Below, piece by piece: positions 28,150 to 36,922 of a DNA stretch of 64,000 nt. How positions within the stretch are numbered: position 1 is the first letter of the stretch; every line of letters begins with the position of its first letter. Source of the stretch: Haloplanus aerogenes (GTDB lineage Archaea > Halobacteriota > Halobacteria > Halobacteriales > Haloferacaceae). A program made the translations under genes and the position numbers. Where the stretch lies: NCBI RefSeq assembly GCF_003856835.1, contig NZ_CP034145.1:124001-188000 (forward strand). The letters are read 5' to 3'. Below the pieces are notes generated by a model. That model was not told the DNA's origin. It was given only the letters and a program-made list of their open reading frames with translations, and did not search any database.

Positions 28150-29415
28150 CTACTCCGCGAGGTGCGCTAGCACCGCGTCGGTGTCGTTCGGCACGGGTTC
28201 GGGGTCGTTGCCCGCGGCGAAGGCCGCGTCGGGATCTTTCAGCAGGTGCCCCGTCGTGAGACAGACGACCTGCTCGTCGTCGTCGACGACACCCCGCTCC
28301 CGGAGTTTGCGGAGGCCGGCGATAGAGGCCGCGGAGGCGGGTTCGACGCCGACGCCCTCGGCGGCGAGCGCCCGTTGTGCGTCCGTGATGGCCTCGTCGG
28401 AGACGGCGACGGCCGTGCCGCCCGTGTTGCGGATGCCCGGGAGCGCCTTCGGCGCGTTCACCGGGTTGCCGATGCGGATGGCGGTGGCGATGGTCTCCAC
28501 CTCGGGCCAGCGGCGCACCTCGTCGTTCCCCTCCTCGATCGCTTCGACCATCGGCGCCGCGCCCTCGGCCTGCACGCCGGTCAGTTTCGGCACGTCGTCG
28601 GGGTCGAGCGCGCCGCTCTGGACGAGTTCCCGGAAGCACTTGTAGAGCGCCGCGGTGTTGCCCGCGTTGCCGACGGGGAGGACGATGCGGTCGGGGTAGG
28701 TGCCGTGGTCGGCGTGGAACTCCTCTAAAATCTCCAGTCCGATGGTCTTCTGGCCCTCCAGTCGGAAGGGGTTGAGCGAGTTGAGCAGGTACGCCTCGCC
28801 CTGCGCCGCGAGGTCCTGCACGATGTCGAGACAGTCGTCGAAGTTGCCGTCGACTTCGAGGATGCGGGCGTCGTGGAGAGCGGCCTGAGCGATTTTTCCG
28901 GCGGCGACTTTGCCGGCCGGGAGGAGGACGAGCGTCTGCATCCCGCCGCGGGCGCCGTAGGCCGCGAGGGCGGCGCTCGTGTTGCCCGTCGAGGCGCAGG
29001 CGAGTCGACCCACGCCGAGTTCCTTCGCGACGCGGACGCCGACGGTCATGCCGCGATCCTTGAAACTCCCGGTCGGGTTCATCCCCTCGTGTTTGACGCG
29101 GAGGCGTTCGACCCCCACCTCCTCCTCCAGTCGGGGAACGTGGTGGAGCGGCGTCGCGCCCTCGGGGAGCGAGACGCCCATCTCGAAGGGGAGCGCGTCG
29201 GCGTAGCGCCAGACGCCACGCCCCTCGAAGTCGTCGAATGTCGGCGGATCGGCGTAGCGGACTTCGAGCAAGCCGTCGCAGTGGTCGCAGGTGTAGCGGA
29301 TGGACTCGAAGGGAGCGAACGTCTCACCACACTCGATACACGCGAGCCAGACGCCGTCGTCGGCCTCGCCGGGTGCCGAGGGGGCGGCCGCGGTCAGGTC
29401 GAGGCTGGTACTCAT
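28150..29415 (-). CDS. thrC: Threonine synthase
   Basis: A 421-residue PLP enzyme converting O-phosphohomoserine to threonine. An N-terminal zinc ribbon (C26, C29, C43, C46) is typical of haloarchaeal ThrC. The PLP lysine is K119 in NPTGSFKDRGM, and the phosphate loop is VGNAGNTAAL. The C-terminal tail is acidic. The substrate is shared with the methionine branch represented by metX/metY at 13.7-16.2 kb. ATG 29415 follows a possible GTTTTTCA promoter element near 29440. Confidence 0.95.
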   Translation of the reverse strand: MSTSLDLTAAAPSAPGEADDGVWLACIECGETFAPFESIRYTCDHCDGLLEVRYADPPTFDDFEGRGVWRYADALPFEMGVSLPEGATPLHHVPRLEEEVGVERLRVKHEGMNPTGSFKDRGMTVGVRVAKELGVGRLACASTGNTSAALAAYGARGGMQTLVLLPAGKVAAGKIAQAALHDARILEVDGNFDDCLDIVQDLAAQGEAYLLNSLNPFRLEGQKTIGLEILEEFHADHGTYPDRIVLPVGNAGNTAALYKCFRELVQSGALDPDDVPKLTGVQAEGAAPMVEAIEEGNDEVRRWPEVETIATAIRIGNPVNAPKALPGIRNTGGTAVAVSDEAITDAQRALAAEGVGVEPASAASIAGLRKLRERGVVDDDEQVVCLTTGHLLKDPDAAFAAGNDPEPVPNDTDAVLAHLAE

Positions 29416-29464
29416 TGACGGAGGGTGGGGCCGCGACGTGAAAAACGGGCCGGGTTCGAACTCG

Positions 29465-29845
29465 TTAGTCGCCGAACTCGTCGATGGCGTCGTGGACCTT
29501 CTCGACCCACGTGTCGAGCGTCCGGTGCATCATCTCCTTGGCCTCGGGGAGCGGGGTGGCGGTGTACTGGTAGACGTAGCCGCCGGGGTCGAGCAGACGG
29601 CGCTCCCGGTCGGCCAGCCCCTTCTCCAGCAGCGTCGTCAGCGACCGGTTGACGTTGCTCCGGTCACGGTCGAGTTCCGTCGCGAGTTCCGCGACCGTAC
29701 TCCCCGGGTTGTCCAGCAAGACGAGGTAGGTGCGGCTCTCGTGGTCCTGAATCCCGAATACACAGGAGAGAACGTGCTGAAAACTCGGCTCCTCGACGCC
29801 GACGAGTTCCTCGATGTCGGGGGCGTCGGAGTCGGTGTCGGACAT
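29465..29845 (-). CDS. Winged-helix transcriptional regulator (TrmB/MarR-like)
   Basis: A 126-residue regulator. A winged helix-turn-helix occupies ~35-100; the recognition region is STVAELATELDRDRSNVNRSLTTLLEKGL, with the wing near DPGGYVYQYTATP. The C-terminal helix probably mediates dimerisation. There is no ligand domain of full-length TrmB. A TTTTAAC element about 27 bases upstream of ATG 29845 supports the start. It is immediately upstream of thrC in the same direction, so it may regulate that gene or itself; the target is unknown. Confidence 0.85.
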   Translation of the reverse strand: MSDTDSDAPDIEELVGVEEPSFQHVLSCVFGIQDHESRTYLVLLDNPGSTVAELATELDRDRSNVNRSLTTLLEKGLADRERRLLDPGGYVYQYTATPLPEAKEMMHRTLDTWVEKVHDAIDEFGD

Positions 29846-29899
29846 ACCCTCCGTTTAGTCCGGCCGACGTTAAAACTGCGGCACCGCCTCGTCACTTGC

Positions 29900-30136
29900 C
29901 TATTCGTCTCGACTGTACCCCATCTTCTCGATACACGTCCGCATCTCGTCGACCGACTGGTGTTTGTGAAGCGTCGTGGGCGTATCGCAGTAGTAGATGG
30001 TGCCGTCGTGGCGGAGCGTCACCTCGTGGACGCCGCCGAGCATCTCGACGCGGACGACGACACGCTGACCCGACTCGAGAGCGTCGAGAATCTCCGACGC
30101 CGTGAGTTCGCCGGCCTCGACCGTGAGGGTTGACAT
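29900..30136 (-). CDS. Small conserved hypothetical protein
   Basis: A 78-residue protein from ATG 30136; the frame is open upstream but an ACTTTAGT element near 30160 supports this start. It appears as a small alpha/beta unit with a single Cys (IYYCDTP) and the C-terminal segment MRTCIEKMGYSRDE. No enzyme motif is visible. It is divergent from hel308, with 92 bases between. Function unknown. Confidence 0.75.
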   Translation of the reverse strand: MSTLTVEAGELTASEILDALESGQRVVVRVEMLGGVHEVTLRHDGTIYYCDTPTTLHKHQSVDEMRTCIEKMGYSRDE

Positions 30137-30196
30137 AGCGGGACGTGGGACGCCGGAACTAAAGTTTCCGCCGGTGTCGCGAGTCCGACCCGACAA

Positions 30197-30202
30197 GTTA
30201 AA
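30197..30202 (+). promoter_or_regulatory. TATA-like box for hel308
   Basis: ACAAGTTAAACG gives GTTAAA at 30197-30202, about 29 bases before ATG 30229. Confidence 0.45.
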
Positions 30203-30228
30203 CGCAGGGACGCGCCAAGGCGGAATAG

Positions 30229-32493
30229 ATGAACCCTGCGGACATTCCCGGCCTCCCGCCGGGCGTCCCCGAGTTCCTCCGCGAGTCGGGGATCGAGGCG
30301 CTCTACCCGCCACAGGCCGAGGCGGTCGACGCCGGCATCACCGAGGGCGAGAGCCTCGTCGCCAGCGTCCCCACCGCCAGTGGCAAGACCCTGATCGCGG
30401 AACTCGCCATGCTGTCGAGCGTCGAACGCGGCGGCAAAGCCCTCTACGTCGTCCCCCTCCGCGCCCTCGCGAGCGAGAAGAAAGCCGAATTCGAACGCTG
30501 GGCCGACTTCGACGTGGACGTGGGCATCTCCACGGGTAACTACGAGTCGAGCGAGGAGTGGTTGGCCTCCCGCGACATCGTCGTCGCCACGAGCGAGAAG
30601 GTGGACTCGCTGGTGCGCAACGGCGCCCCGTGGATCGACGACCTCACTTGCGTCGTCGCGGACGAGGTCCACCTCGTCGACGACCCGAACCGCGGCCCGA
30701 CGCTGGAGGTGACGCTCGCGAAACTCCGGCGCATCAACCCCGACCTGCAGGTGATCGCGCTCTCGGCCACCGTCGACAACGCCGACGAGGTGGCCGACTG
30801 GCTGGACGCCGCGCTGGTGAAGTCGGACTGGCGGCCGGTCGACCTGCGGACCGGCGTCCACTACGGCGGCGCGATCACGTTCGACGACGACAGCCAGCGT
30901 GAGGTGCCCGTCGGTCGGGGCGAACGCCCGACGGCGGCGCTCGTCGACGACACGCTGGACGAGGACGGGTCGTCGCTCGTCTTCGTCAACTCCCGGCGGA
31001 ACGCGGAGGCGGCGGCGCGACGGCTGGCGGACGTGACCGCCGATCACCTCACCGACGAGGAACGCACCGAGTTGGCCGCCCTCGCCGACGACATCGAGGG
31101 CGTCTCCGACACCGAGACGAGCGACGACCTAGCGGCGGTGGTGGCCAAAGGCGCCGCCTTCCACCACGCCGGCCTCGCCGCCGAACACCGGTCGCTCGTC
31201 GAGGACGCCTTCCGCGACCGGTTGCTGAAGGTGATCAGTGCCACCCCCACGCTCGCCGCCGGCGTCAACACCCCCAGCCGGCGAGTGATCGTCCGCGACT
31301 GGCGGCGCTACGACGGCGAGTTCGGCGGCATGAAACCCCTCGACGTGCTGGAGGTCCACCAGATGTTCGGCCGCGCGGGGCGACCGGGACTCGACCCGTA
31401 CGGCGAGGCGGTGTTGCTGGCGAACGACCACGACACCATGGACGAGTTGTTCGAGCGGTACGTCCACGCCGACCCGGAGCCGGTGCAGTCGAAACTCGCC
31501 CGGGAGCCGGCGATGCGGACCCACCTGCTGGCGACGATTTCGTCCGGGTTCGCTCGCACCCGCGACGGCCTCCTCGACTTCCTCGACCGGACGCTCTACG
31601 CCACGCAGGCGAACGACACCACGCGCCTGGAGTCGGTCGTCGACTCGACGCTCGACTACCTCGTCGCCAACGACTTCGTGGACCGCGAGGGCGACGAGAT
31701 TACGGCGACCGGTCTCGGCCACACCGTCTCCCGGCTCTATCTCGATCCGATGAGCGCCGCCGAAATCGTCGACGGCCTGCGCGAGGCCGAGGACCCCACG
31801 CCGCTCGGCCTGTACCACCTCGTCTGCCGCACGCCGGACATGTACGAACTCTACCTGAAGTCGGGGGACCGGGAGACGTACACCGAACTCTGTTACGAGC
31901 GCGAGGCGGAATTTCTGGGCCGCGTCCCCTCGGAGTTCGAGGACGTGCGCTTCGAGGAGTGGCTGTCGGCGCTGAAGACGGCGAAGTTGCTGGAAGACTG
32001 GACGCGGGAGGTCGACGAGGACCGCCTCACCGACCGCTACGGCGTCGGTCCCGGCGACATCCGGGGGAAAGTCGACACTGCGGAGTGGTTGCTCGGTGCC
32101 GCGGAGCGACTGGCGACCGACCTCGAACTCGACTGCGTGGTCGCAGTCCGGGAGGCGAAAAAGCGCGTCCAGTACGGCGTCCGCGAGGAACTGCTGGATC
32201 TGGCGGGCGTGCGCAACGTGGGCCGCAAGCGTGCCCGCCGCCTGTACGAAGCGGGTGTCGAATCTCGGGCCGACCTGCGAGAGGCGGACAAAGCAGTCAT
32301 TCTCGGTGCGCTTCGGGGGCGCGAGCGGACGGCCGAGCGCATCTTGGAGAACGCCGGGCGACGCGATCCCTCGATGGACGACGTGCGCGCCGAGGCGGAC
32401 GCCGACGCCGGCGCCGACGGGGACGACACGACGACCGACGACCGATCCCGCGACACCGCCGGCGGACAGGCTAGCCTGGGTGATTTCGAGTGA
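30229..32493 (+). CDS. hel308: Hel308 (Hjm) ATP-dependent DNA helicase
   Basis: Hel308 is a 3'-5' SF2 helicase that remodels stalled forks. The 754-residue protein has Walker A TASGKT at 49-54, the DEVH box at 145-148, a second RecA domain with FVNSRRNAE and the motif VI region [13 protein letters not shown], then the winged-helix, ratchet and helix-hairpin-helix domains ([18 protein letters not shown] near 660-680). The last residues, QASLGDFE (747-754), resemble a PCNA-interaction box and echo a similar motif in Hef. It is translationally coupled (GTGA) to the KEOPS subunit gene. Confidence 0.97.
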   Translation: MNPADIPGLPPGVPEFLRESGIEALYPPQAEAVDAGITEGESLVASVPTASGKTLIAELAMLSSVERGGKALYVVPLRALASEKKAEFERWADFDVDVGISTGNYESSEEWLASRDIVVATSEKVDSLVRNGAPWIDDLTCVVADEVHLVDDPNRGPTLEVTLAKLRRINPDLQVIALSATVDNADEVADWLDAALVKSDWRPVDLRTGVHYGGAITFDDDSQREVPVGRGERPTAALVDDTLDEDGSSLVFVNSRRNAEAAARRLADVTADHLTDEERTELAALADDIEGVSDTETSDDLAAVVAKGAAFHHAGLAAEHRSLVEDAFRDRLLKVISATPTLAAGVNTPSRRVIVRDWRRYDGEFGGMKPLDVLEVHQMFGRAGRPGLDPYGEAVLLANDHDTMDELFERYVHADPEPVQSKLAREPAMRTHLLATISSGFARTRDGLLDFLDRTLYATQANDTTRLESVVDSTLDYLVANDFVDREGDEITATGLGHTVSRLYLDPMSAAEIVDGLREAEDPTPLGLYHLVCRTPDMYELYLKSGDRETYTELCYEREAEFLGRVPSEFEDVRFEEWLSALKTAKLLEDWTREVDEDRLTDRYGVGPGDIRGKVDTAEWLLGAAERLATDLELDCVVAVREAKKRVQYGVREELLDLAGVRNVGRKRARRLYEAGVESRADLREADKAVILGALRGRERTAERILENAGRRDPSMDDVRAEADADAGADGDDTTTDDRSRDTAGGQASLGDFE

Positions 32494-32993
32494 GACTGAT
32501 CGAGGGTGACGCCGAAATCGACGATCTGGACGCCTTCCTCGACGACCTGAACGCCGTCGCGGCCGACCACGGCGTCACGGTCCAGGCGTTCGACGCGCGC
32601 TACGTCGTCGGGCGGACCCACCTCGAACGCGCGGTCGAACTCGCGGATCGGGCCATCGCCCGCGGCGAGAACGTCGCACGCGAGCGCGGCGTCGAGATCC
32701 TGCTCTACGCGGCCGGGCGCCGGCAGATCGACGACGCGCTGGCGATGGGGGTGAGCGAGGGGAAGACGCCGGTGGTGGTACTCGTGAGCGACGCCGACGG
32801 CGACGGCTCCGCGGAACAGGCGGCCGCGGAAGCCGTCACCGAGTTACTCGACCCCGGGGAGACACTGGAGACGACCGACGCCGAACGGGTGCGGTCGTTC
32901 TTCGATATCACCGAGGCGGAACTCGCGGCCGTCGACGGTGATCTGGCCGATCTGGTGGCGGAGCGCGTCGCGTTGCTCGACGTGGAGAAGTGA
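32490..32993 (+). CDS. KEOPS complex subunit Cgi121
   Basis: A 167-residue protein of the Cgi121/TPRKB family, a subunit of the KEOPS complex that makes the t6A modification on tRNA; Cgi121 helps bind the tRNA 3' end. It starts with GTG 32490 inside the stop of hel308 (GTGA overlap). Typical family segments are [22 protein letters not shown] and [20 protein letters not shown]. The Hel308-Cgi121 pairing recurs in archaea. The C-terminal ~40 residues form an acidic helical tail. Confidence 0.9.
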   Translation: MRLIEGDAEIDDLDAFLDDLNAVAADHGVTVQAFDARYVVGRTHLERAVELADRAIARGENVARERGVEILLYAAGRRQIDDALAMGVSEGKTPVVVLVSDADGDGSAEQAAAEAVTELLDPGETLETTDAERVRSFFDITEAELAAVDGDLADLVAERVALLDVEK

Positions 32994-33104
32994 GCACGCC
33001 GCGGGAGACCGCAACTACGGGACACCGTCGCGACGGACGAGGCAACGGGGGGAGAGAACGGCACCTGTTGTCAAAAAATGATGTGAAAATCGCCCGGGTC
33101 GCGG

Positions 33105-33113
33105 CTTACATAT
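33105..33113 (+). promoter_or_regulatory. TATA-like box for formate-THF ligase
   Basis: CTTACATAT at 33105-33113 lies about 28 bases before ATG 33138 and supports that start over the ATG at 33123. Confidence 0.45.
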
Positions 33114-33137
33114 GAGGCGGTCTTGTATCTCTACCGG

Positions 33138-34853
33138 ATGACTTCGGACGAATCCGACGGCGAGGAAGTACCGACGGACATGGAGATCGCACGAGCGGCC
33201 GAGACACGTCCCATCGACGACGTGGCGGCCGACATCGGTCTCTCCGTCGAGGATCTCGACCCCCAAGGCAAGGGCATCGCGAAGATCGAACAGGACGCGA
33301 TTCAGCGGACGCTCTCCGACGCCGACGAGGGGAAACTCATCCTCGTCACGGGGACGACCGCGACGCCGAAGGGCGCGGGCAAGACGGTGACGACGGTCGG
33401 CCTCGGGCAGGGCCTGAACCACCTCGGCGAGAAAGGCATCGTCGCGGTCCGTGAACCCTCGCTTGGGCCGGTGTTCGGCATCAAGGGTGGCGCCGCGGGC
33501 GGCGGTCACTCGCAGGTCCTCCCGATGGAGGACATCAACCTCCACTTCACGGGTGACCTCCACGCGCTGACGACGGCGCACAACCTCGTCTCCGCGACGC
33601 TCGACACCAAGGTCCACTACGGAAACGACCTCGACGTGGACGTGGATCAGGTGAGCTGGCAGCGCGCGCTCGACATGAACGACCGCGCGCTCCGCGAGGT
33701 GGTCGTCGGCCTCGGCGGCGAGACCAACGGCCCGCCCCGCGAGGACGGCTTCCAGATCACGGCCGCCTCCGAGGTGATGGCGGTGCTCTGTCTCGCGGAC
33801 TCGCTCGCCGACCTGAAAGAGCGCCTCGCGCGGATGATCGTCGCGTACGACTCGACGGGCGACCCCGTCACCGTCGCCGATCTGGGCATCGAGGGTGCGA
33901 TGGCGATGCTCCTGAAAGACGCCCTGCGGCCCAACCTCGTCCAGACCATCGAGGGCTCCCCCGCCTTCGTCCACGGCGGTCCCTTCGCCAACATCGCCCA
34001 CGGCACCAACTCCCTGGTGGCGGACAAACTCGGCCTCGCGCTGGGTGACTACCTCGTGACCGAAGCGGGCTTCGCCGCCGACCTCGGCTTCGAGAAGTTC
34101 GGCGACATCGTCTCGCGGCGGGGCGTCTCGCCCGACGCCGTCGTGCTCACGACTGCCGTCCGGTCGATGAAATACCACGGACTGGAGATGTGGCCGGTCG
34201 ACTACGACGAACTCGACGAACCGAACCCCGAGGCGGTGAGCGACGGCATGGTGAACCTCGACCACCACGCCGGCATCATCGAGAAGTTCGGCGTCCCCTT
34301 CGTCGTCGCCATCAACCGCTTCCCGACGGACACGGACGAGGAGATTCAGGCCATCATCGACCACTGCGAGGAACAGGGCTACCCGGTCGTCGTCAGCGAG
34401 GCGTTCGACAAGGGCGGCGAAGGCGCCGCGGAACTCGCCGAGACGGCGAAGGATCTGGCCGACAGCGACGAGGGCGCATTCGAACCGCTGTACGATCTGG
34501 ACGCGAGCCTCGAAGAGAAGATCCGGACGGTCGCGACCGAGGTGTACGGCGCCGAGGGCGCTCACTTCACCGAGAGCGCACAGGACGATCTGGAGCGACT
34601 CGAAGAACAGGGCTACGGCGACATGCCGGTCTGCCTCTCGAAGACGCAACACTCGACGACCGACGATCCGACGCGGAAGGGTGCGCCGAAAGACGACTGG
34701 ACGCTCACAGTGCGGGAGTGCTACCCGGACGCTGGCGCTGGCTTCGTCGTCGTCCTGACCGGCGACGTGCTCACGATGCCCGGCCTCCCCGCCGAACCCG
34801 CGGCGGAGGGAATGGACGTGGACGCGGAGGGTAATATCAGCGGGCTGTTCTAA
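33138..34853 (+). CDS. fhs: Formate-tetrahydrofolate ligase
   Basis: A 571-residue ATP-dependent enzyme making 10-formyl-THF from formate. The family P-loop is TPKGAGKTVTT (~75-85; TPxGEGKTT in most bacteria, with Ala replacing Glu here). Other family regions are VREPSLGPVFGIKGGAAGGG and DLHALTTAHNL. Length fits the family. ATG 33138 is chosen because its TATA box lies at the expected distance. The gene is free-standing; serine and methionine genes elsewhere in the window are the obvious C1 partners. Confidence 0.95.
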   Translation: MTSDESDGEEVPTDMEIARAAETRPIDDVAADIGLSVEDLDPQGKGIAKIEQDAIQRTLSDADEGKLILVTGTTATPKGAGKTVTTVGLGQGLNHLGEKGIVAVREPSLGPVFGIKGGAAGGGHSQVLPMEDINLHFTGDLHALTTAHNLVSATLDTKVHYGNDLDVDVDQVSWQRALDMNDRALREVVVGLGGETNGPPREDGFQITAASEVMAVLCLADSLADLKERLARMIVAYDSTGDPVTVADLGIEGAMAMLLKDALRPNLVQTIEGSPAFVHGGPFANIAHGTNSLVADKLGLALGDYLVTEAGFAADLGFEKFGDIVSRRGVSPDAVVLTTAVRSMKYHGLEMWPVDYDELDEPNPEAVSDGMVNLDHHAGIIEKFGVPFVVAINRFPTDTDEEIQAIIDHCEEQGYPVVVSEAFDKGGEGAAELAETAKDLADSDEGAFEPLYDLDASLEEKIRTVATEVYGAEGAHFTESAQDDLERLEEQGYGDMPVCLSKTQHSTTDDPTRKGAPKDDWTLTVRECYPDAGAGFVVVLTGDVLTMPGLPAEPAAEGMDVDAEGNISGLF

Positions 34854-35145
34854 CGCAGTCCCCCGATTATCGGCGTCTCGCCGCCCCTCCTTCCGGATGC
34901 GATTTGGCGGCGAGGTGGAATGAAAAAGATTACCACAATCGGATTCCAGTAGTATCCTGTCCGCCGGTCAGTGGAGGCACCCCACACGTCGATCTCTCGT
35001 CGTGCCGGTGGACAACTGATCGCCGATTGTGGATCGTGGCGTCCCCCCCTGCCACGATCCCTCCCCCTTTCTGCGGAGAGTTGTCCGTGACACCGATCCG
35101 TATCGATGTGGCACGTTCAAGAGCGTCCCGACCGTAGCCGGGCGC
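34854..35145. other. Structured intergenic region
   Basis: There is no gene in these 292 bases apart from a ten-codon frame (34920-34952) I do not credit. Structure is notable: CCACAATCGG (34933-34942) is the complement of CCGATTGTGG (35023-35032), and a perfect 10-base stem GGATCGTGGC (35031-35040) pairs with GCCACGATCC (35051-35060) around a C-rich 10-base loop. A small RNA or a terminator is possible. Confidence 0.4.
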
Positions 35146-35463
35146 GTGTCAGAGAACGACCCGACCGTCTCCTGTGAGCGGTGTGGCCGGCAGTGGACAC
35201 TGTCGTACGAACTCGACGAACTGATGGCGGGCAACCGGGCAGTCGAACAGTTCGCGCTGGATCACGAACGCCACACCGGCCACTATCCGGACGGCGTGTC
35301 GACGTGGCGGGCGACGTGTCGGCAGTGTCCGGACGGCGTCGAACGACTCTCGGAAGACGCCGCCCGGCGCTGGGCGCGTACCCACGCCCGCCACACCCGC
35401 CACGACGTGACGCTCCATCACGCCGAGGGCGACGAGACCAGCCTGATCGAAGGCGAAGATTAG
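35146..35463 (+). CDS. Zinc-finger-like hypothetical protein
   Basis: A 105-residue protein starting at GTG 35146; the frame is open upstream but reads through the hairpin region. It has two Cys pairs (CERCGRQW and CRQCPDG) and a His-rich stretch (RTHARHTRHDVTLHH), consistent with two zinc sites. It is a haloarchaeal-type small protein without an assigned role. It overlaps the convergent next gene by 4 bases, and both encode zinc-binding proteins. Confidence 0.75.
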   Translation: MSENDPTVSCERCGRQWTLSYELDELMAGNRAVEQFALDHERHTGHYPDGVSTWRATCRQCPDGVERLSEDAARRWARTHARHTRHDVTLHHAEGDETSLIEGED

Positions 35464-35813
35464 CGCGGGTCGCTCTCCCACCGATACCCACACGAACACG
35501 CGGCGAACTCGGTGTCGCGGCGCGTCTCCGGGTAGAACTCGAAGTCGTCGATCCGCGACCCACAGTCCGGGCAGACCGCGCAGTCGGGAACGAGAACACC
35601 CTTAAACGCCGTGTGACAGTCGGGACACGTCACCTGTTCGTCGGGACCGACACCCTCGATAGTCGCGTCGCACTCGGGGCACGTGTACCGGCGGGTCGGG
35701 CCGTCGCCACCGTACTCGATGTCGGGATCGGTCCACTCCAGGTCGCCGGAGTCGTCCGACCCGTCCGCGTCGTCACCCCCGATCCCGAGCCACCCGAGCA
35801 CCCGTCCGAGCAT
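35460..35813 (-). CDS. Multi-zinc-ribbon small protein
   Basis: A 117-residue protein. After an acidic N-terminus there are four CxxC/CxC knuckles: CPEC, CPDC, CAVCPDC and CSC, enough for two zinc ribbons. Such proteins act as adaptors or nucleic-acid binders, but nothing here identifies the partner. A TTTAGT element lies about 26 bases upstream of ATG 35813, supporting the start. It overlaps the convergent zinc-protein gene by 4 bases and is divergent from the siroheme gene. Confidence 0.78.
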   Translation of the reverse strand: MLGRVLGWLGIGGDDADGSDDSGDLEWTDPDIEYGGDGPTRRYTCPECDATIEGVGPDEQVTCPDCHTAFKGVLVPDCAVCPDCGSRIDDFEFYPETRRDTEFAACSCGYRWESDPR

Positions 35814-35892
35814 GGATCGGGATACGGCGGCGAGAACTAAACAATTCGGACCCCGCCCGACGGCTTTTCACCCCCGCCCACGAGGAACGCGT

Positions 35893-36549
35893 GTGATCCC
35901 GCTCGTCCACGACTTCGACGGCGAGGTGGTGCTGGTGTTCGGTGGCGGCGCCGTCGGCGCGCGGAAGGCACGGCGCTTCGCCCGCGAGGCCCGCGTCGTC
36001 GTCGTCAGCCCCGACTTCGCGGACGCCGATTTCGGCGCGAGCGAGTTCGTCCGCGCCGCGCCCGACCCCGACGACGTGGGCGCGTGGCTCGACGCCGCCG
36101 CCCCCGCCCTCGTCGTCGCCGCCACCGACGACGACGCGCTCAACGCCGCCGTCGCGTCGGTGGCACGGGAGCGGGGTATCCTCGTCAATCGCGCGGACCG
36201 CAGCGGGGAACGGGAGTCGGGAAGCGTCGTCGTCCCCGCGACCGTCGACGACGGTCCCGTGACCGTCGCCGTCACGACGAGCGGCACGAGTCCGGCAGTG
36301 AGTCGACACCTGCGCCGCGAACTGGAGTCGGTCGTCGACGGCGCGGGAGTGGTGGCAACCGTCGTCGGCGACCTGCGGGGAGAGCTGAAGGAGCGGGGCG
36401 TCGATCCGGAGCGGCGGCGGGAGGCCATTCGCGCCGCGGCGGCGGATCGGGTGGTGTGGTCGGCCGCCAAGGGAAGCGGGGACGCGGACCGTGTTCGCAA
36501 AGCCGCGGCGCGAACGGTCGAGGAAGTCCTCGACGGCGGGGACGAGTAG
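35893..36549 (+). CDS. Precorrin-2 dehydrogenase / siroheme-synthase N-terminal type
   Basis: A 218-residue protein from GTG 35893. The NAD-binding start LVFGGGAVGARKARRFAREA and ILVNRADRSGERESGSVVVPA are family motifs of Met8/CysG-N, which oxidises precorrin-2 to sirohydrochlorin and may insert iron. It meets the sulfite/nitrite reductase operon tail to tail; that operon encodes the uroporphyrinogen methyltransferase that makes precorrin-2, so together they supply siroheme. The methyltransferase domain fused in bacterial CysG is a separate gene here. Confidence 0.92.
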   Translation: MIPLVHDFDGEVVLVFGGGAVGARKARRFAREARVVVVSPDFADADFGASEFVRAAPDPDDVGAWLDAAAPALVVAATDDDALNAAVASVARERGILVNRADRSGERESGSVVVPATVDDGPVTVAVTTSGTSPAVSRHLRRELESVVDGAGVVATVVGDLRGELKERGVDPERRREAIRAAAADRVVWSAAKGSGDADRVRKAAARTVEEVLDGGDE

Positions 36550-36550
36550 C

Positions 36551-36889
36551 CTACCAGTCGACGCTCAGACTCCCGTCGCCGTCGGGGTCGGGCGCGAGTT
36601 CCTCGTCGGTCCGGCGGTCGACGACGTGGATGACGCCGCGCCCTTTCTTCGCCGGGCAGACCGCCGCGGCGCGAACGTTGTGGTCCAGATCCGCCTCGTC
36701 GACGTAGTACGTCTTCGGGCGCGCCAGTCCGGTTTCGAGGTCGAGATCCCAGTTCGCAGAGACTTCGGCACACTTCCCCGTCCCGATACATTTGTTCGCC
36801 TCGAAGATGATCTTGTACGGCTTCTCGGCCACGGGCGGCGCGTCGGAGTCGCCCACGTCGCTCGGGCGGATCACGTCGTCGTCGGTCAT
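36551..36889 (-). CDS. Ferredoxin, likely donor to the sulfite/nitrite reductase
   Basis: A 112-residue single-cluster ferredoxin. Ligands are C34 and C40 (CIGTGKC) and C78 (AAVCPAKKG), the same three-cysteine arrangement as the ferredoxin at 1681-1923, so a 3Fe-4S or incomplete 4Fe-4S cluster is likely. It is the last gene of the reductase operon running from 40857 down to 36551, 33 bases after the TrpD2-like gene, and is the natural candidate electron donor. Acidic N- and C-terminal extensions are halophilic. Confidence 0.87.
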   Translation of the reverse strand: MTDDDVIRPSDVGDSDAPPVAEKPYKIIFEANKCIGTGKCAEVSANWDLDLETGLARPKTYYVDEADLDHNVRAAAVCPAKKGRGVIHVVDRRTDEELAPDPDGDGSLSVDW

Positions 36890-36922
36890 GTGGAGGCAGT
36901 CGTGGTGCGGAGGGAAAAGCCC

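Noticed and set aside
34920-34952. Ten-codon frame starting ATGAAAAAG in the intergenic region
   Set aside because: Too short to support, no promoter at the right distance and it lies within an inverted-repeat structure.
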